This document shows, one piece after another, positions 35,700-47,391 of a stretch of 64,000 nucleotides of DNA (position 1 is its first letter; every line of letters begins with the position of its first letter). A model generated the notes under the pieces. That model was not told the origin of the DNA. It ran no database searches and saw only the letters and a program-made list of their open reading frames with translations. Both the position numbers and the translations under genes were made by a program. The DNA comes from Parasponia andersonii. Taxonomy: Eukaryota > Streptophyta > Magnoliopsida > Rosales > Cannabaceae. The stretch spans positions 159,250 through 223,249 of the forward strand of contig JXTB01000466.1 in the NCBI GenBank assembly GCA_002914805.1, in the 5' to 3' direction.

Positions 35700-37060
35700 A
35701 ACTGCAGATAGATATCCATGGATATCAGTGGTTAGTGAATTTCCTGGTATCTTTCCAAAAGATTTACTTGGATTATCACCTGATAGAGAGATTAAATTCT
35801 GTATTGACTTAGTTTCTAGAGCTCAACCAGTTTCTATTCCCACTTATCGAATGGCCCAGCAGGAACTGAATTAAAGAAATAACTAGATGACCTATTGTCA
35901 ATAAGGTTCATCAGAAGCAGTTCCTCACCTTAGGGTTCTCTAGTTCTCTTTACCAAGAAAGTTGATGGTACACTCAAACTTTGTGTGAACTACAGAATGC
36001 GAAACCAGCTTATGATAAAGAAAAAATATCCTTGGCCAATGATTGATGAGTTGTTTGACCAAGTCAGTAGATCCAAATTCTTTTCAAAGATAGAGTTGAG
36101 ATCTGGATACCACCAACTGAAGATTCATGAAGAAGACATATTGAAAACTGTATTTAGGACTCGATATGGTTATTTTGAGTTTCTGGTTATGCCTTTTGAA
36201 TTGACGAATGCACTTGCAGTGTTCATGGACCTTATGAACAGAATCTTCAAGCCTTATTTAGATAGATTTATGGTTATGTTTATTGACAACATTTTGATCT
36301 ATTCTAAGGCTTGGGAAGAACATACTGAACATTTAAGGATCGTGCTTCAAACTTTGAGAGATCATCAGTTATATGCCAAGAGATCGAAATGTGATTTCTG
36401 AATGATAGAAGTTAAATTCTTAGGCCATGTTATTTCTCAAAATGGTATCTCAGTTGACCCATCTAAGATAGAGTCTATTCTATGATGGGAAAGACCGAGA
36501 ACTGTTACTGAGGTGCAGAGTTTCCTTGGTTTAGCTGGTTATTATCATCGTTTTGTGGAAAATTTCTCAAGTATTGCATTACTTTTAATCAAGTTAATGA
36601 GGAAAGATGTCAAGTTTGCTTGGAATAATGAGTGTGAGACATCATTCATGAAATTGAAGGAAAAACTGACAACTGCACCTATTCTAATTATCACTGATAG
36701 TGGTGAACTATACTTGGTATACACAGATACTTCTAGTTCAGGATTGGGATGTATTTTAATGAAAAATGGCCGAGTTGTAGCTTATGCTTCTCGTCAGTTG
36801 AAACCATCTTACTCTTGATCAAGAATTGGCAGCTGTAATATTTGCTCTCAAGATCTGGAGATGTTACTTGTATGGTATTAAGTTTGATATTTACTCTAAT
36901 CACAAGAGTTTGAAATATCTCTTCAGCCAACGAGGCTTGAATTTGAGATAGAATAGATGGATTGAGTATATAGAGGATTATGATTTCAATCTTCAGTATT
37001 ATCCTGGAAAGGCAAATGTGGTAGTAGATACCTTGAGCCGTAAATCTCATGGTATACTTA
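35700..37060 (+). mobile_element. Tekay element: reverse transcriptase and RNase H (fossil)
   Basis: RT motifs appear in order: EFPGIFPKDLLGLSPDREI, then [53 protein letters not shown] and [12 protein letters not shown] (35985-36401). RNase H follows from about 36513 (LGLAGYYHRFVENFS, VYTDTSSSGLGCILM) to about 37050 ([10 protein letters not shown]). The chromoviral pattern is clear; the frame is broken. Confidence 0.9.
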
Positions 37061-37329
37061 CTTCTTTGATACTTGAAGAGTGGAAAAATTCAGTCGCTAT
37101 TGGAGATTATAATTTGGAATATTTCGAGAGAAATAATGTTGCTTGTGTTAGCAATATAATGGCTACTCCTTCACTTCTTCAGATAACTTAACAGAGTCAA
37201 TGATAAGATCAAGAATGAAGGAAAATTTGGAACTAACTCCAGAATGGTGAACAACTAGATAGTTGGAGCACTAATAGAGAAAGATTTGTGCTCTTCAATA
37301 GAAAGTTAGCTGTAACTAATGATCCACAC

Positions 37330-38170
37330 CTTTGAAAGACTATCTTGACTGAAGCTTACAAATCTAAGTTTGTAGTACATCCCGGTAGTACTAAAATGTA
37401 CCAAGACTTAAAGAGGCAGTATTGGTGGATAGGCATGAAACGAGACATAGTTACTTTTGTGGCTAAGTGTATAACCTGTCAGCAAGTAAAAGCAGAACAA
37501 CAAAGACTAGCTGGATTACTTCAGCCATTACCTATCCCAGAATGGAAATGGGATAAGATTACTATAGATTTTGTAACGAGATTACCGAGGAATCAATGGA
37601 AAAAATGAAGCAATTTAGGTAATTGTTGATCGAATGACTAAAACTGCTCATTTTATACCGATTAGAATTGACTTTTTTCTCAACAAACTTAGTCGTCTTT
37701 ATATAGATCATATTGTTCGTTTACATGGAGTGCCTTCCAGCATAGTTTCTGATAGAGATCCAAGATTTACATCCGAATTCTAGAGAGCTTTACAGAAATC
37801 TTTAGGAATAGAACAAAATCTTGGTATAACTCATCACCCACAGACAGATGGCCAATTTGAAAGAACAATTCAAATTCTAAAGGATATGCTTCACTCATGT
37901 ATACTAGACTTTGGTGGAAGCTGGGATGATCAGTTATCATTAGTAGACTTTGCATACAATAACAGCTACCAAACCAGTTTGGGTATGACTCCATATGAGG
38001 TATTATATGGTAGACCATGTAGGTTGTCCTTGTGTTGGGCGGACATAGAGGAGCGAGTTACTCTTAGGCTAGAATTGATACAAGAGACTACTGAAAAGAT
38101 CAACATGATAGGAGAAAGACTTAAGGTTGTTCAGAGTCATCAAAAGAGTTATGCAGATCCCTTGAGATGA
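37330..38170 (+). mobile_element. Tekay element: integrase core (fossil)
   Basis: The zinc finger reads HPGSTKMYQDLKRQYWW ... CITCQQVK at 37380-37490. The core shows WDKITIDFV, later VSDRDPRF and HPQTDGQFERTIQ, then YNNSYQTSLGMTPYEVLYGR. All are standard chromovirus integrase signatures. Confidence 0.9.
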
Positions 38171-38179
38171 GAAGTACAG

Positions 38180-38625
38180 TTTGACATTAGTGACCAAGTG
38201 TTTCTAAAGGTCACACCAAGATGCAGAGTTACTAGATTTGGAGTTAAAGGAAAGTTAGCCCCAAGATATACTGGGCCATTTATGATTGTTGCAAGAATTG
38301 GGCCAGTAGCATATTAATTGGACTTATCACCATAGTTGGGCTATGTGCACAATATCTTTCATGTTTCTATACTAAAGAAATATGTTCCTGACCCATCCCA
38401 TATAATTCAATACGTGGAGATACCGATTCAAGAGGATATTACTGATGAAGAGCAACTAGTTCAAATAATGGGAAGAGAACTCAAAGTGCTTCGCAATAGA
38501 GAAATTCCACTTGTTAAAGTTCTTTGAAATCACCACAAAGAAGAGAAAGTCATTTGGGAACTCGAGACAGAGATGTATGAAAAATACCCTCACTTGTTTC
38601 ATTTTCAGCTCGAGATTGTACTTTA
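38180..38625 (+). mobile_element. Tekay element: integrase tail and chromodomain-like end (fossil)
   Basis: After the GPF-type module (KLAPRYTGPFMIV) comes HNIFHVSILKKYVPDPSHII, then EEQLVQIMGRELKVLRNREI and the closing block with VIWE and YPHLF. This matches the chromodomain-bearing C-terminus of Tekay/Del integrases, thought to guide insertion to particular chromatin. Confidence 0.82.
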
Positions 38626-38679
38626 AGTTTATGCCTTGTACTTGAATTTTGAGACGAAATTCATTTAGGGAAGGAAGGA

Positions 38680-40837
38680 TGTAAAACCCATTATTTTAAG
38701 AATGCGTATTGAGGTCTTTTGACCTAATTGTTTTTTCAAAAAGAAAGATTGGATGAATCTAGACAGATTTGGGTCTAGATTCGTTTGAACAAAAGTGTGA
38801 AGAAAGTTTGAAAATTGAGGTCAAAGTGTAATTATTTAAACGTATTTTTGAGAAAATTTTCAGGAAACTAGGTCAAAATATAAATAACCAAAATAGTACC
38901 CAATTAACCAGAAGTTAATACGTTGCCCTATAGTTCGAAAATTACCCATAAATCCATGTATTTTCTCTTTCTTTTTCGATTTAGTCCCTGAAGCAAAAAA
39001 CTGAAAACCTGAAATCCGGTGAAGCTCCATTGAGCTATGTCTGGCCTCCGTTGCCCCGCACCACTGACCGGCATCGATGTCCCCCTGTCAGATGAAGCTT
39101 TTGCTGCTAGAACTAGCCACATCGGAACCTGCGATTGCTGGAAAACAGTGAAAACTCCCGCGGCTTCTTTTGCTCACCGGAGCTGATTCCGGCCACCATT
39201 TTTGTCGCGAAACTGGTCACTGTGGACTCGTCTCCTCACGGGCAATTTGATGGTAAGTACCTCGTGTCTCAATTTTGCTCCGTTTTTGTTTAATTTCGTT
39301 GGATAATTTTATGTATAAATAGTTTTGGAATTGACTTTTCGATCGGACCATTATATTTTAAAACTAATATCATTTTTAGAATCTGCATTAGAAATAGTGA
39401 AAAATGAGATATATATTGACTATGTTCTGAAATGGGCCCGAAAAAACAAATCGGATGGCTCAAATTTGCCTCAATTTGTGTTGACAAATTATATGTCTAA
39501 CCTAGAGTTTTTGGGTGCTCTGAATTCAGTAGTAAAATTTCTTTCAAAATTTGAAGCTCCGTTTGAAAATCAAGTTTTCAAACTAAGGAACCAAAGGTTC
39601 GAAAACGATATCTGCTCTTCTAAATGATACTAAAATGACGCCAAACATTCTCTATAGCCTTGTAACACTAGTTGGATGCTTGATTGAGGTAGAGATTCGA
39701 TTACTTGATATTCAAATTAGTTTAATTTTCATTTTCACATATTTTTGATAAATATGGAATTTTGTAAAATGATTTATAAAAATTATGTTTCTGTTTTGAT
39801 CTGATTTGAGATATAAACTGCTTAGTAGGCACGTCACACTAGTTGGCGTGTCATATATGTACTGTTTAAAACTGTTGTCTACAAGAAATTGGATTTTTGG
39901 GTTTTGATCAAAAATGACTGTTATAATGCAGAAATTTTTAGAAATTCCAATATGATTTGAGGACTAAATATTGCTTGATTAAAAACACTGCATGAGTTAT
40001 TTTGAGATTTTGTGAAAATGGTGTATATCCTTATTCTGTCATTCATATAACATTTGCATACATTCATACATTTACGATGCCCTACATTGGGTGATCGGAC
40101 TTACGATGTCCCACATCGGGTGATTAGACTTACGACGCCTCTTTAAGTGGCTCAGACTTACGAGTGATCCACTAGGACTTCATGATTGTATATATGATTA
40201 TATATTTGCTTGAATAGATATGTATTGGTTTTTATGGATGTTTTACAATAGTTTGGAATATTTGAACTATTGGACTATGATTTCCACTTAGGTCTTGTGA
40301 ACTATTTGAGTGGACTACTAACTATGCAAGACTTTCAACATGAGTATATTTCTTATATATATAAAATCTTGAAATCGATTCTCTATTAGGCACAAGCTCA
40401 CCCCCTTCTTCCTCTCAGGTGGTACTTAGTGTGATTTGGATCAGAAGAACTAGATCAATACATTTCCAGAATAACTAGTTTATTTATATTTTAGTAAATT
40501 CTTACGAGACTTGTGAAATATTTAAATTTGAGTAGGAATTTGGTTTTTAGTAAACTTTATAAACTAGAATATAAGATTTAGACATTGTTTGTCTTACTTA
40601 TGTCTGTATTTAAGTATGAAATGATTTGAGATACATGACTATTAAATAATTGTTTTAATTACGGTCTATGTTCAATGAGTGACGCATAACTGTGGAGTTT
40701 TATTTTCAATTAAAAATTTTGTGAAGGCTAATTTTGAAGCAAATTTTTGAATTAATTGAGTCAATTTTTTAAAAAAATATTTTTAATTATTTCTATTTTA
40801 TGAAATACTGTCACTGACCCCAGCCTTAGTTGTGACA
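38680..40837 (+). repeat. 3' LTR of the Tekay element
   Basis: It is preceded by a polypurine tract (GGGAAGGAAGGA, 38668-38679). It aligns with the 5' LTR end to end, starts TGTAAAACCC and ends TTGTGACA. Confidence 0.93.
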
Positions 40838-40842
40838 ATAAT

Positions 40843-43616
40843 ACATATATTAAATAAAAATGGACATACCATATTATATATCTATACATACAATATGTAC
40901 TGCAGCAGTTAAGCAGGCCACGTTGCCGCCTGACTTAAATTTTGGTTAGAAAGACAGGAACATAAATGTCGAGAAAAAGTGTGAGAACCGATAATAAATA
41001 AATATACACAAGTTTACATGTATGAGCAATACCATATAATATATGAAAAGGATATTTATGTGTACACTTGTTCGAAAAACTCAGGGCCATGAATCCTACA
41101 GTGGCGATACACTTGTCTTTTTTGGTATAAGCACCGCACATGCCAGTACTTCTCCCTCTAAAACATTTTCATCCTTGGGCCAATCAGAGCTAGAAAATTG
41201 CATGTGTGACGTGAAAATGTTAAAACTTTCATGTGACTCTCAATTCTGCCACGTATTTATGTGCCGACATGAATTCAGAAGTTACAATTATATGGTTGGG
41301 TCCAGCACCAATCATGTCTCCTGTTTCTCAGATTTCATGTTTCAGAAAGGTACTGATCATGATTCATGATCGATCTAGTTATATCGAACCAAACTTTTCA
41401 ATTGGTGCATATTGAACCAAGTAGTACTCTACTACTACTTTCAATTTGCACCAAAGGTTATGTTATCTTTCATCCAAGTCTTTGGCTTCCCCCTTATCCC
41501 TTTACTCTATTAATGTCACACACTCTCGTTTATACACCATATAATAACGAGAAGCTAGCTATTAGTAGCTGGGAAAATATCACAATGATAAACTTTAATT
41601 AGCATAATTTTATAGTCCAAATAATGGACCCAGTTACCTTTGTCATCAATTTTTTTTTCTGATAGCACGATGAGACGCGTGTTCTCTCTTAAGCATAAGC
41701 TCTCAATCTTGTTATGGTCCTCCTAGCTAATAATGAGTATTATAAACAGTTTGATGTTTGATGGAATTTCTTTCGTACAAAAAATCTGCCTCCAACTTAT
41801 AGGTACCAGTAGATCTCTATCTTTCTCTCTCTGTCAATGTAGATCTTGACAGAGATCTACATTATCATGTAGATTATCCAGCATAGGGTACCAATTATTA
41901 TTATGTGAACCTAATTCAGTTTTTAAGTATGAATATAAGTGATCAGTTCAGTGTTATGTTATTCTTATATTAAAGAAAATTCAAAGTGTGTGTATAAGTA
42001 ATATTTTTAACGTTTTTGAGTTTCATTTTACTTGTAAGTAATAATGGTTTCTTTTAAACAATAAATTCTCATGCACCCATCTTTTCTTTTCAAATTGTCT
42101 TATTTGGTTCTTGCTTTAATCGGTACTTCGACATGGATATTATGCGCTTTACAGCTTGTGTGTATTATTTATATTTATTACAATTAGAAAGTGATGATGT
42201 CATTAATTTCTTTATTTCTTTATTTTTTGCTCAAAGATGTCATTAATTTATTAGATATATACTACTCTGAATGATAGCATCACTACACGAGAGCAAATAT
42301 AAATGTAAATACAAATACGTCAACATCTCCTTGCATTGCCATGCAAGTAATCGTTTTTCCTCTTGCTGTTATCTTTGAACTTTGTCACTCGTCAAAATTA
42401 ACGGCGCTTATATATATGTGGAACCGCCCCATATAATATTAAGGTTTAATATGTATTTTATTTTTCTCGTTTGCTTTCTAATTGGCAGAACCGACACGGA
42501 GCACTAAAGTCGGCGTCTTCGCAAGCTGGTTTATCGAAGATAAAAGATGCAATAAGCAATACTACTGGACTCTTTGGTCTGAGAAAAGCCATATAGGTCT
42601 TTCTGAACCAGGTAATTAGGTAGTATATGCTCTGATATAATTTCTGGTCCTCTTTATTATTATTTTTCTTTGGTTTGAAGATCATGATCATGGAGGCTGG
42701 CGCATATTAAACGTCATGACATACATAAATCGAAAGCTTAAGATCAAGTTTTCAGTCTGTTTTAGTGGATTATACTCAAGATAACTAGCTTGTAGACTAC
42801 TGTGCTTTCCTTTCATACCCCAATAATTATAATATATAAGTCCCTCTTGTTTCGTCAGCCTTGTAAATATAGGAGTCGCATACTGTAGTTTGTTTTTATC
42901 TATATGCATGTATGCACTTTCTTTAATTTGTTGTGCTTAATTAGGAAAGAAATGAGCTTAAATATTGCTCCGTAAACTTTAATCTCTGTAAAACCTTCTT
43001 ATTTTTGCCTCCCCTATTCATGTTCTGCTTGGCATGTGTGTATTATGATGATGACTTGTGATTTGTGAGGTTGAGTTTTGCTTAATTTTTTTTCCCTGTT
43101 TATCAATGTAATTAAGTTAGTAGTACCACACACAAACATTTTGTTTTTTTGTCTTGTTTTTTTTATTTTTTTTTTAATAATATCCTCACTACCTAGCTAG
43201 TAGTTTCTTCGTATATTTTATCTTCAACTAGTGGTGAGATGATATGGCATATTGAGAAAGTACCAAAAGCAAAAATTAATAGAAGAAGAACAATAATATA
43301 GATATCTACAAGTCTAACAATATAAGACACAGAATCAACTTTGTCCCCAACGAACAAATTAATGTGGAAATTTAAAAAGTATACGCCATAACGTTTTCAT
43401 CGACGACGAAGGGGAAATTAAACAAGAAAAACAGATCAAGAAAGCGTGTTTTTGTCTAAATCTTTTTATTCTCCTTGTCTATATCTCTCCAAAACTATGT
43501 ACTTGTTGATATTAGCTATTTCTAGAACTCTTCATTCGGCGATCTTATACATTAGTATTAATGTTAATTCCCCTTTCTTGATAGTTCTATATATGTCTTA
43601 TATATTTCAGTCGCTA
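40843..43616. other. Upstream flank of the GA2ox gene
   Basis: About 2.8 kb of non-element DNA between the Tekay element and the host gene. It should hold the promoter, but I cannot place a convincing TATA box or start site. It contains a perfect 10-bp hairpin (aatgtagatc / gatctacatt, 41836-41863), a CT-rich leader-like stretch at 43440-43500 and a possible orphan exon at 42489-42599. The ORFs at 41043-41602 match nothing I know. Confidence 0.5.
42489..42599 (+). other. Possible orphan terminal exon
   Basis: A pyrimidine-rich stretch ending TTGGCAG (to 42488) looks like a 3' splice site. It is followed by 36 codons ending in a stop at 42597-42599. The reading has unusually protein-like composition: GALKSASSQAGLSKIKDAIS, then NTTGLFGLRKAI. 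I do not recognise the family and see no partner exon upstream. It may be the last exon of a gene cut by rearrangement, or chance. Confidence 0.25.
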
Positions 43617-43628
43617 ATGACCAATATA

Positions 43629-45632
43629 ATGGACGTGGACCCACCATTGTACAAGGCTTACAAGACCCTCTTCAACAAAACCGTCAATGATTTAGCCCTT
43701 CTAAACGGCAACCCCCCAGCTGTTGTCAACGAGTGCGAGCTGCCATTGATCGACCTGAGCCGCCTTAGCCTCGGCGAATCCGAAAGAGAGGACTGCAAGT
43801 CCCAAATAGCTAGGGCTTCACAGGAGTGGGGCTTCTTTCAGGTGGTCAACCATGGGATCTCGAGGGAGCTCTCGGAGAAAATGAGGTCGGAGCAAGAGAA
43901 CGTGTTTAAGCAACCCTTTGAGAAAAAGAGACAAGAGGACAAGTACATGAAATTCTCAGCTGGAAGTTACCGTTGGGGCACACCTACCGCCACATGCCTA
44001 CGCCAATTATCGTGGTCCGAAGCTTTTCACATTCCTCTCAACAATATTTCGGGCTCGGATAACGGACTCATGGATAATCTCAGGTACTTTTTTTTCCCCC
44101 TAGATATAAATCTTATAATATAATATAGTATAATATAATATGTTACCAATTCATTAATTCTAATCTTCCCTTTTTCTTTCGGTGTCACTAGAAAGACGTG
44201 AGAAAACAAAGTATATCATTAGACTGATCCTACTGGCCCCTCTAACATGTATCAATAATATTCTAAGCCTATGATATCTAATTAGCTTTCTAACGTTTCA
44301 CATCAATGAACATATGTGTGTGTGTATATATATATGGTACAGCGATCACTATGCATACATACATATATATATATATATATGTACGTGAATATGTGATAGT
44401 ACTCATTGCAAGGACAAACCCTTGTGAAACTTTACAATTAGCACTTTATATTAGCAGTGAAAACTTTTTCAATTGTTACAGAAATTTTCAGTGGTCCAGT
44501 TTGATCATAATTAGTAGTCTTGACTGAACATGCCACCATAAAGGGGGCCGAGGGGTATATGTATAAACATTGTTAACTAATAATACGTTTTTGCTATTTT
44601 AATTTGGTCCTAGCTATATTAGGAAATAGCTTTCTCTTTTTAAGAACAGCAACTACATGTAGCCATAAAATCATGAGCATAGATCAGCCAATCATATACA
44701 CACACCCATCCTAATTCGGGCCCTTTTGAAATCATTCCATATATTTCAAACGTTTTGTTTTAGATAATATAATTTAAAGAAAAAGATGCGGCATATTGTC
44801 TCGGTGGTGCGGTTGGTTATCCCACTAGTCTCACACACCAGAGGTCCATATTTTTCTGTTTGTTTGGTTCCCTTTTTGTTTTCATGCAACCCGGAGTACT
44901 CGTATTCCTCGTTGGTTCCTTTCTAAATTACTTTTCATTTGATTCCGATTCCTTTTTACTACATTTCCCAGCTCAACAGTTGAACAGTTCGCCACAACAG
45001 TTTCGGATTTGGCCCTGAAACTAGCTGAGATTCTGGCTGAGAAACTGGGCCACGACCCAACTTTCTTCCAAGAAAACTGTCTTCCAAGCACTTGCTACCT
45101 TAGAATGAACCGTTATCCAGTGTGCCCCGTTCCATCTGAGGTCTTTGGTCTAATGCCACACACCGATAGTGACTTCCTCACTATACTCCTTCAGTATAAC
45201 GTTGGAGGGTTACAATTGGTCAAAGACGGCAAATGGATTGCCGTCAAACCGAATCTGGATGCTCTGATTGTTAACATAGGGGACTTATTTCAGGTTTACG
45301 TCGTACCCTTTTTCTTCTCTATTTTTGTTGTCGTTTTCTTTTTCCTTTGTCGTTTTTTCTAAAACTTTTGCACGTATTGAATTAGTGATGTTAATATTCA
45401 GGCTTGGAGCAACGATGTTTATAAGAGTGTGGAGCACCGAGTGGTGACAAATGCTGAGGTGGAACGGTTCTCTACCGCATATTTCCTCTGTCCTTCGTAC
45501 GACACCGTTACAGATAGTGGTTGTGAGCCTTCTGTCTATAGAAAATTCAGCTTTAGGGATTATCGACGGCAGGTCCAAGAGGATGTTACAAAGTTGGGTT
45601 TCAAAGTAGGACTCCCTAGGTTTCTTGTATAA
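43629..45632 (+). CDS. GA2OX8: Gibberellin 2-beta-dioxygenase, C20-GA2ox (GA2ox7/8) class
   Basis: Three exons, 43629-44083, 44972-45293 and 45402-45632, joined by GT-AG introns, give 335 residues; Arabidopsis GA2ox8 has about 338. The enzyme is a cytosolic Fe(II)/2-oxoglutarate dioxygenase that inactivates gibberellins by 2-beta-hydroxylation; this class prefers C20 precursors (GA12, GA53). The N-terminal DIOX_N part has LPLIDLS (38-44), WGFFQVVNHGI (67-77), FSAGSYRWGTP (109-119) and WSEAFH (129-134). The catalytic part has NRYP (198-201), iron ligands H215 and D217 in MPHTDSDF, and H271 in VEHRV. The 2-oxoglutarate pair R281 and S283 lies in RFSTAYF. All key residues are present and no frame damage is seen. 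The start is set at the ATG opening MDVDPP, like MDPP in relatives. An ATG four codons upstream (43617) is possible, and the frame stays open back to 43446. The GA2ox8-versus-7 assignment is from memory of the family. Confidence 0.93.
44084..44971 (+). other. Intron 1 of the GA2ox gene
   Basis: This 888-bp phase-2 intron starts GTACTT and ends TTTCCCAG. It splits the serine codon at residue 152. It contains TG/TA microsatellites at about 44315-44336 and 44361-44381. No ORF within it looks real. Confidence 0.88.
45294..45401 (+). other. Intron 2 of the GA2ox gene
   Basis: This 108-bp phase-0 intron starts GTTTAC and ends ATATTCAG. It lies between LFQ and AWSN, at the position conserved in plant GA oxidases. 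It is T-rich, as short plant introns usually are. Confidence 0.92.
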
Positions 45633-47391
45633 AGCCGATTAAGCCACAGATGTACAAGTTTTCTTAGATGTACTGTCAATTAGCTAGGGTTATATGGGGG
45701 AAGTTTTTTTTTTTGTTTTTTTTCATTTTTTTCATTTTTTTTCTATAATATATTTATGAATATATGTATATACAAGTATATAGAAGGTCGTTAAGTGAGT
45801 TTGAGTTCAATTATTAGGTATTGGGACGGTGATGTGGCAGTGATATATACAGCATGTTTGGATCGATTCTGGTGTTTAATCAATCTATTGTTGTTGACTA
45901 CATGAGCAGATTTATACAAGTTTTGTCTTGTCTTGTCTTGTCTAGTTACCTTTTTTCTTCTATCTACATTTTCTTTCTCTTTGCTATTTCCATAAATTGT
46001 AATATTGCCTCCAATTACTAAAGTCATCGATTTTTCATTGGCTACTTTTAGAATTATGGACATAATGTCAGGCCATGGGGATCTTTATTCACTGTCAAAG
46101 TCGTGTACAGAAAACATGATAGTACAACTCAGTTCTACAGTAAAACTTGTAAAATTTAAATTTAATATATAGCTAATTGTTGATCCAAATTTCGCATGAA
46201 CACTCAAAGCACTTGTTGTTCCTTACTGTTGGGTTAAACTTGTAAAACAAGGAGAACTAGGCCTGAGGGACTTCCAATAACAATTAATTAGTACTATCTA
46301 AATACATAAAATCAGTAATTTGAGGTAGAAAGCTCTTGCAAATTATTGAGGCAAATCGACAAAATTTTAGTGGAGAAATGTGCCTTTACCCCACGCCCGT
46401 GTGAAATGGAGACAGACAATTTTCCTGCATTTAATTGAATTTAAATGGATTTTGCCATTTCTGATAAAACTAGTTGCTGTTCTGTACTAATGATGATCAA
46501 TAGTGTTGATTGGGCATTGTTATCAATGCGTTGACTAGGAACGATGCTTATTGACTGGATTTTATTGGTCAATGCATTTAAATATATGAGGATTCATCCT
46601 TGCTTACTAGGCGTTAGTTTTCAAAGTACATTGATCCTTATTCACTAAGAACTTTAATGGGGTGTGCTTGTTTGTCTCCATGCGCAAGTGGACTTTTCTT
46701 AGATGTTGTTTCTGGATGTAACCTATCTTGCTGTTGTGAAATTTGTTCCTGCCCGGCTTTAGAGTTTGCATACGGAAAGAGCAAAAATTTGAGCTCTTGC
46801 TTGGCCATGAAGCTCACGCAAGGGAGAGCAACGTTTGGCTCTTGTCTTGTGAGACACTTTTACTTGTGCTACGGCCTTTCTTTACAATGCATTTCTACCC
46901 TAGTCTTCTCATACACCGTGCTTCTTACTAAGAATATTTATGGTTCGCTTGGATACTCCGCAATAATAATATATTGTACATGTAGTTTTTAGTGCTATAT
47001 ATTTCAATAAAAGTAAATCCTGCATCTTTAAATTTGTTTGTAGAGTATTTCACACTTCTATTAGTGTATGAATGATCAGTTAATTAAGGCCCATTAGTGC
47101 TCAATAGTATCTATCTTTTTGTTTGAGATTGGATCTTGTGCTCTAATTAATTAATTAATTAATGAGACATGTGATTAATTAAAATAAAATAAAGAATAAT
47201 TGAGGTTAAATCACAAGAACACACAGAAAAGGGTCACCACAATATTTGTCATGGGTAGTCTAAATAAGAAATAACATTTCCCACGACGCCCTTGTCATAT
47301 TTGTAACCATAGATTTAACTAATTTCTTATGTGCACATATGTAAGAGTTATCACAATATTTCCAAGGTATCGAAGTTATGATAAGTAGTTG
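45633..47391. other. Downstream flank of the GA2ox gene
   Basis: This flank contains a T-rich stretch (45706-45745) and AT-rich sequence with several TATAAT-like strings where polyadenylation is likely. Short simple repeats are (cttgt)n at about 45925-45943 and (attaa)n at about 47143-47161. A cysteine-rich 111-codon ORF lies at 46657-46992, but it has no recognisable family. 47387-47391 (agttg) is the target duplication of the Athila element. Confidence 0.5.

Larger units (their letters stand above)
31721..40837 (+). mobile_element. Ty3/gypsy Tekay/Del chromovirus, complete outline, broken (fossil)
   Basis: Long LTRs (31721-33919 and 38680-40837) with TG/CA ends flank an internal region with gag, protease, RT, RNase H, integrase and a C-terminal chromodomain-like part. 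A perfect target duplication, ataat, lies at 31716-31720 and 40838-40842. The primer site matches initiator methionine tRNA. Long LTRs, this primer and a chromodomain are typical of the Tekay/Del clade. The coding region is broken many times, more than ten. The LTRs differ by roughly 12% by eye, so it is the oldest of the three complete elements, perhaps four to five million years. Confidence 0.94.

Noticed and set aside
41043-41602. Overlapping plus-strand ORFs of 60-108 codons upstream of GA2ox
   Set aside because: They have no family resemblance and no splice context; likely intergenic.
46657-46992. Cysteine-rich 111-codon ORF downstream of GA2ox
   Set aside because: No signal peptide followed by a regular cysteine spacing, no known family, and overlapping ORFs in other frames. 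It is not distinguishable from chance.
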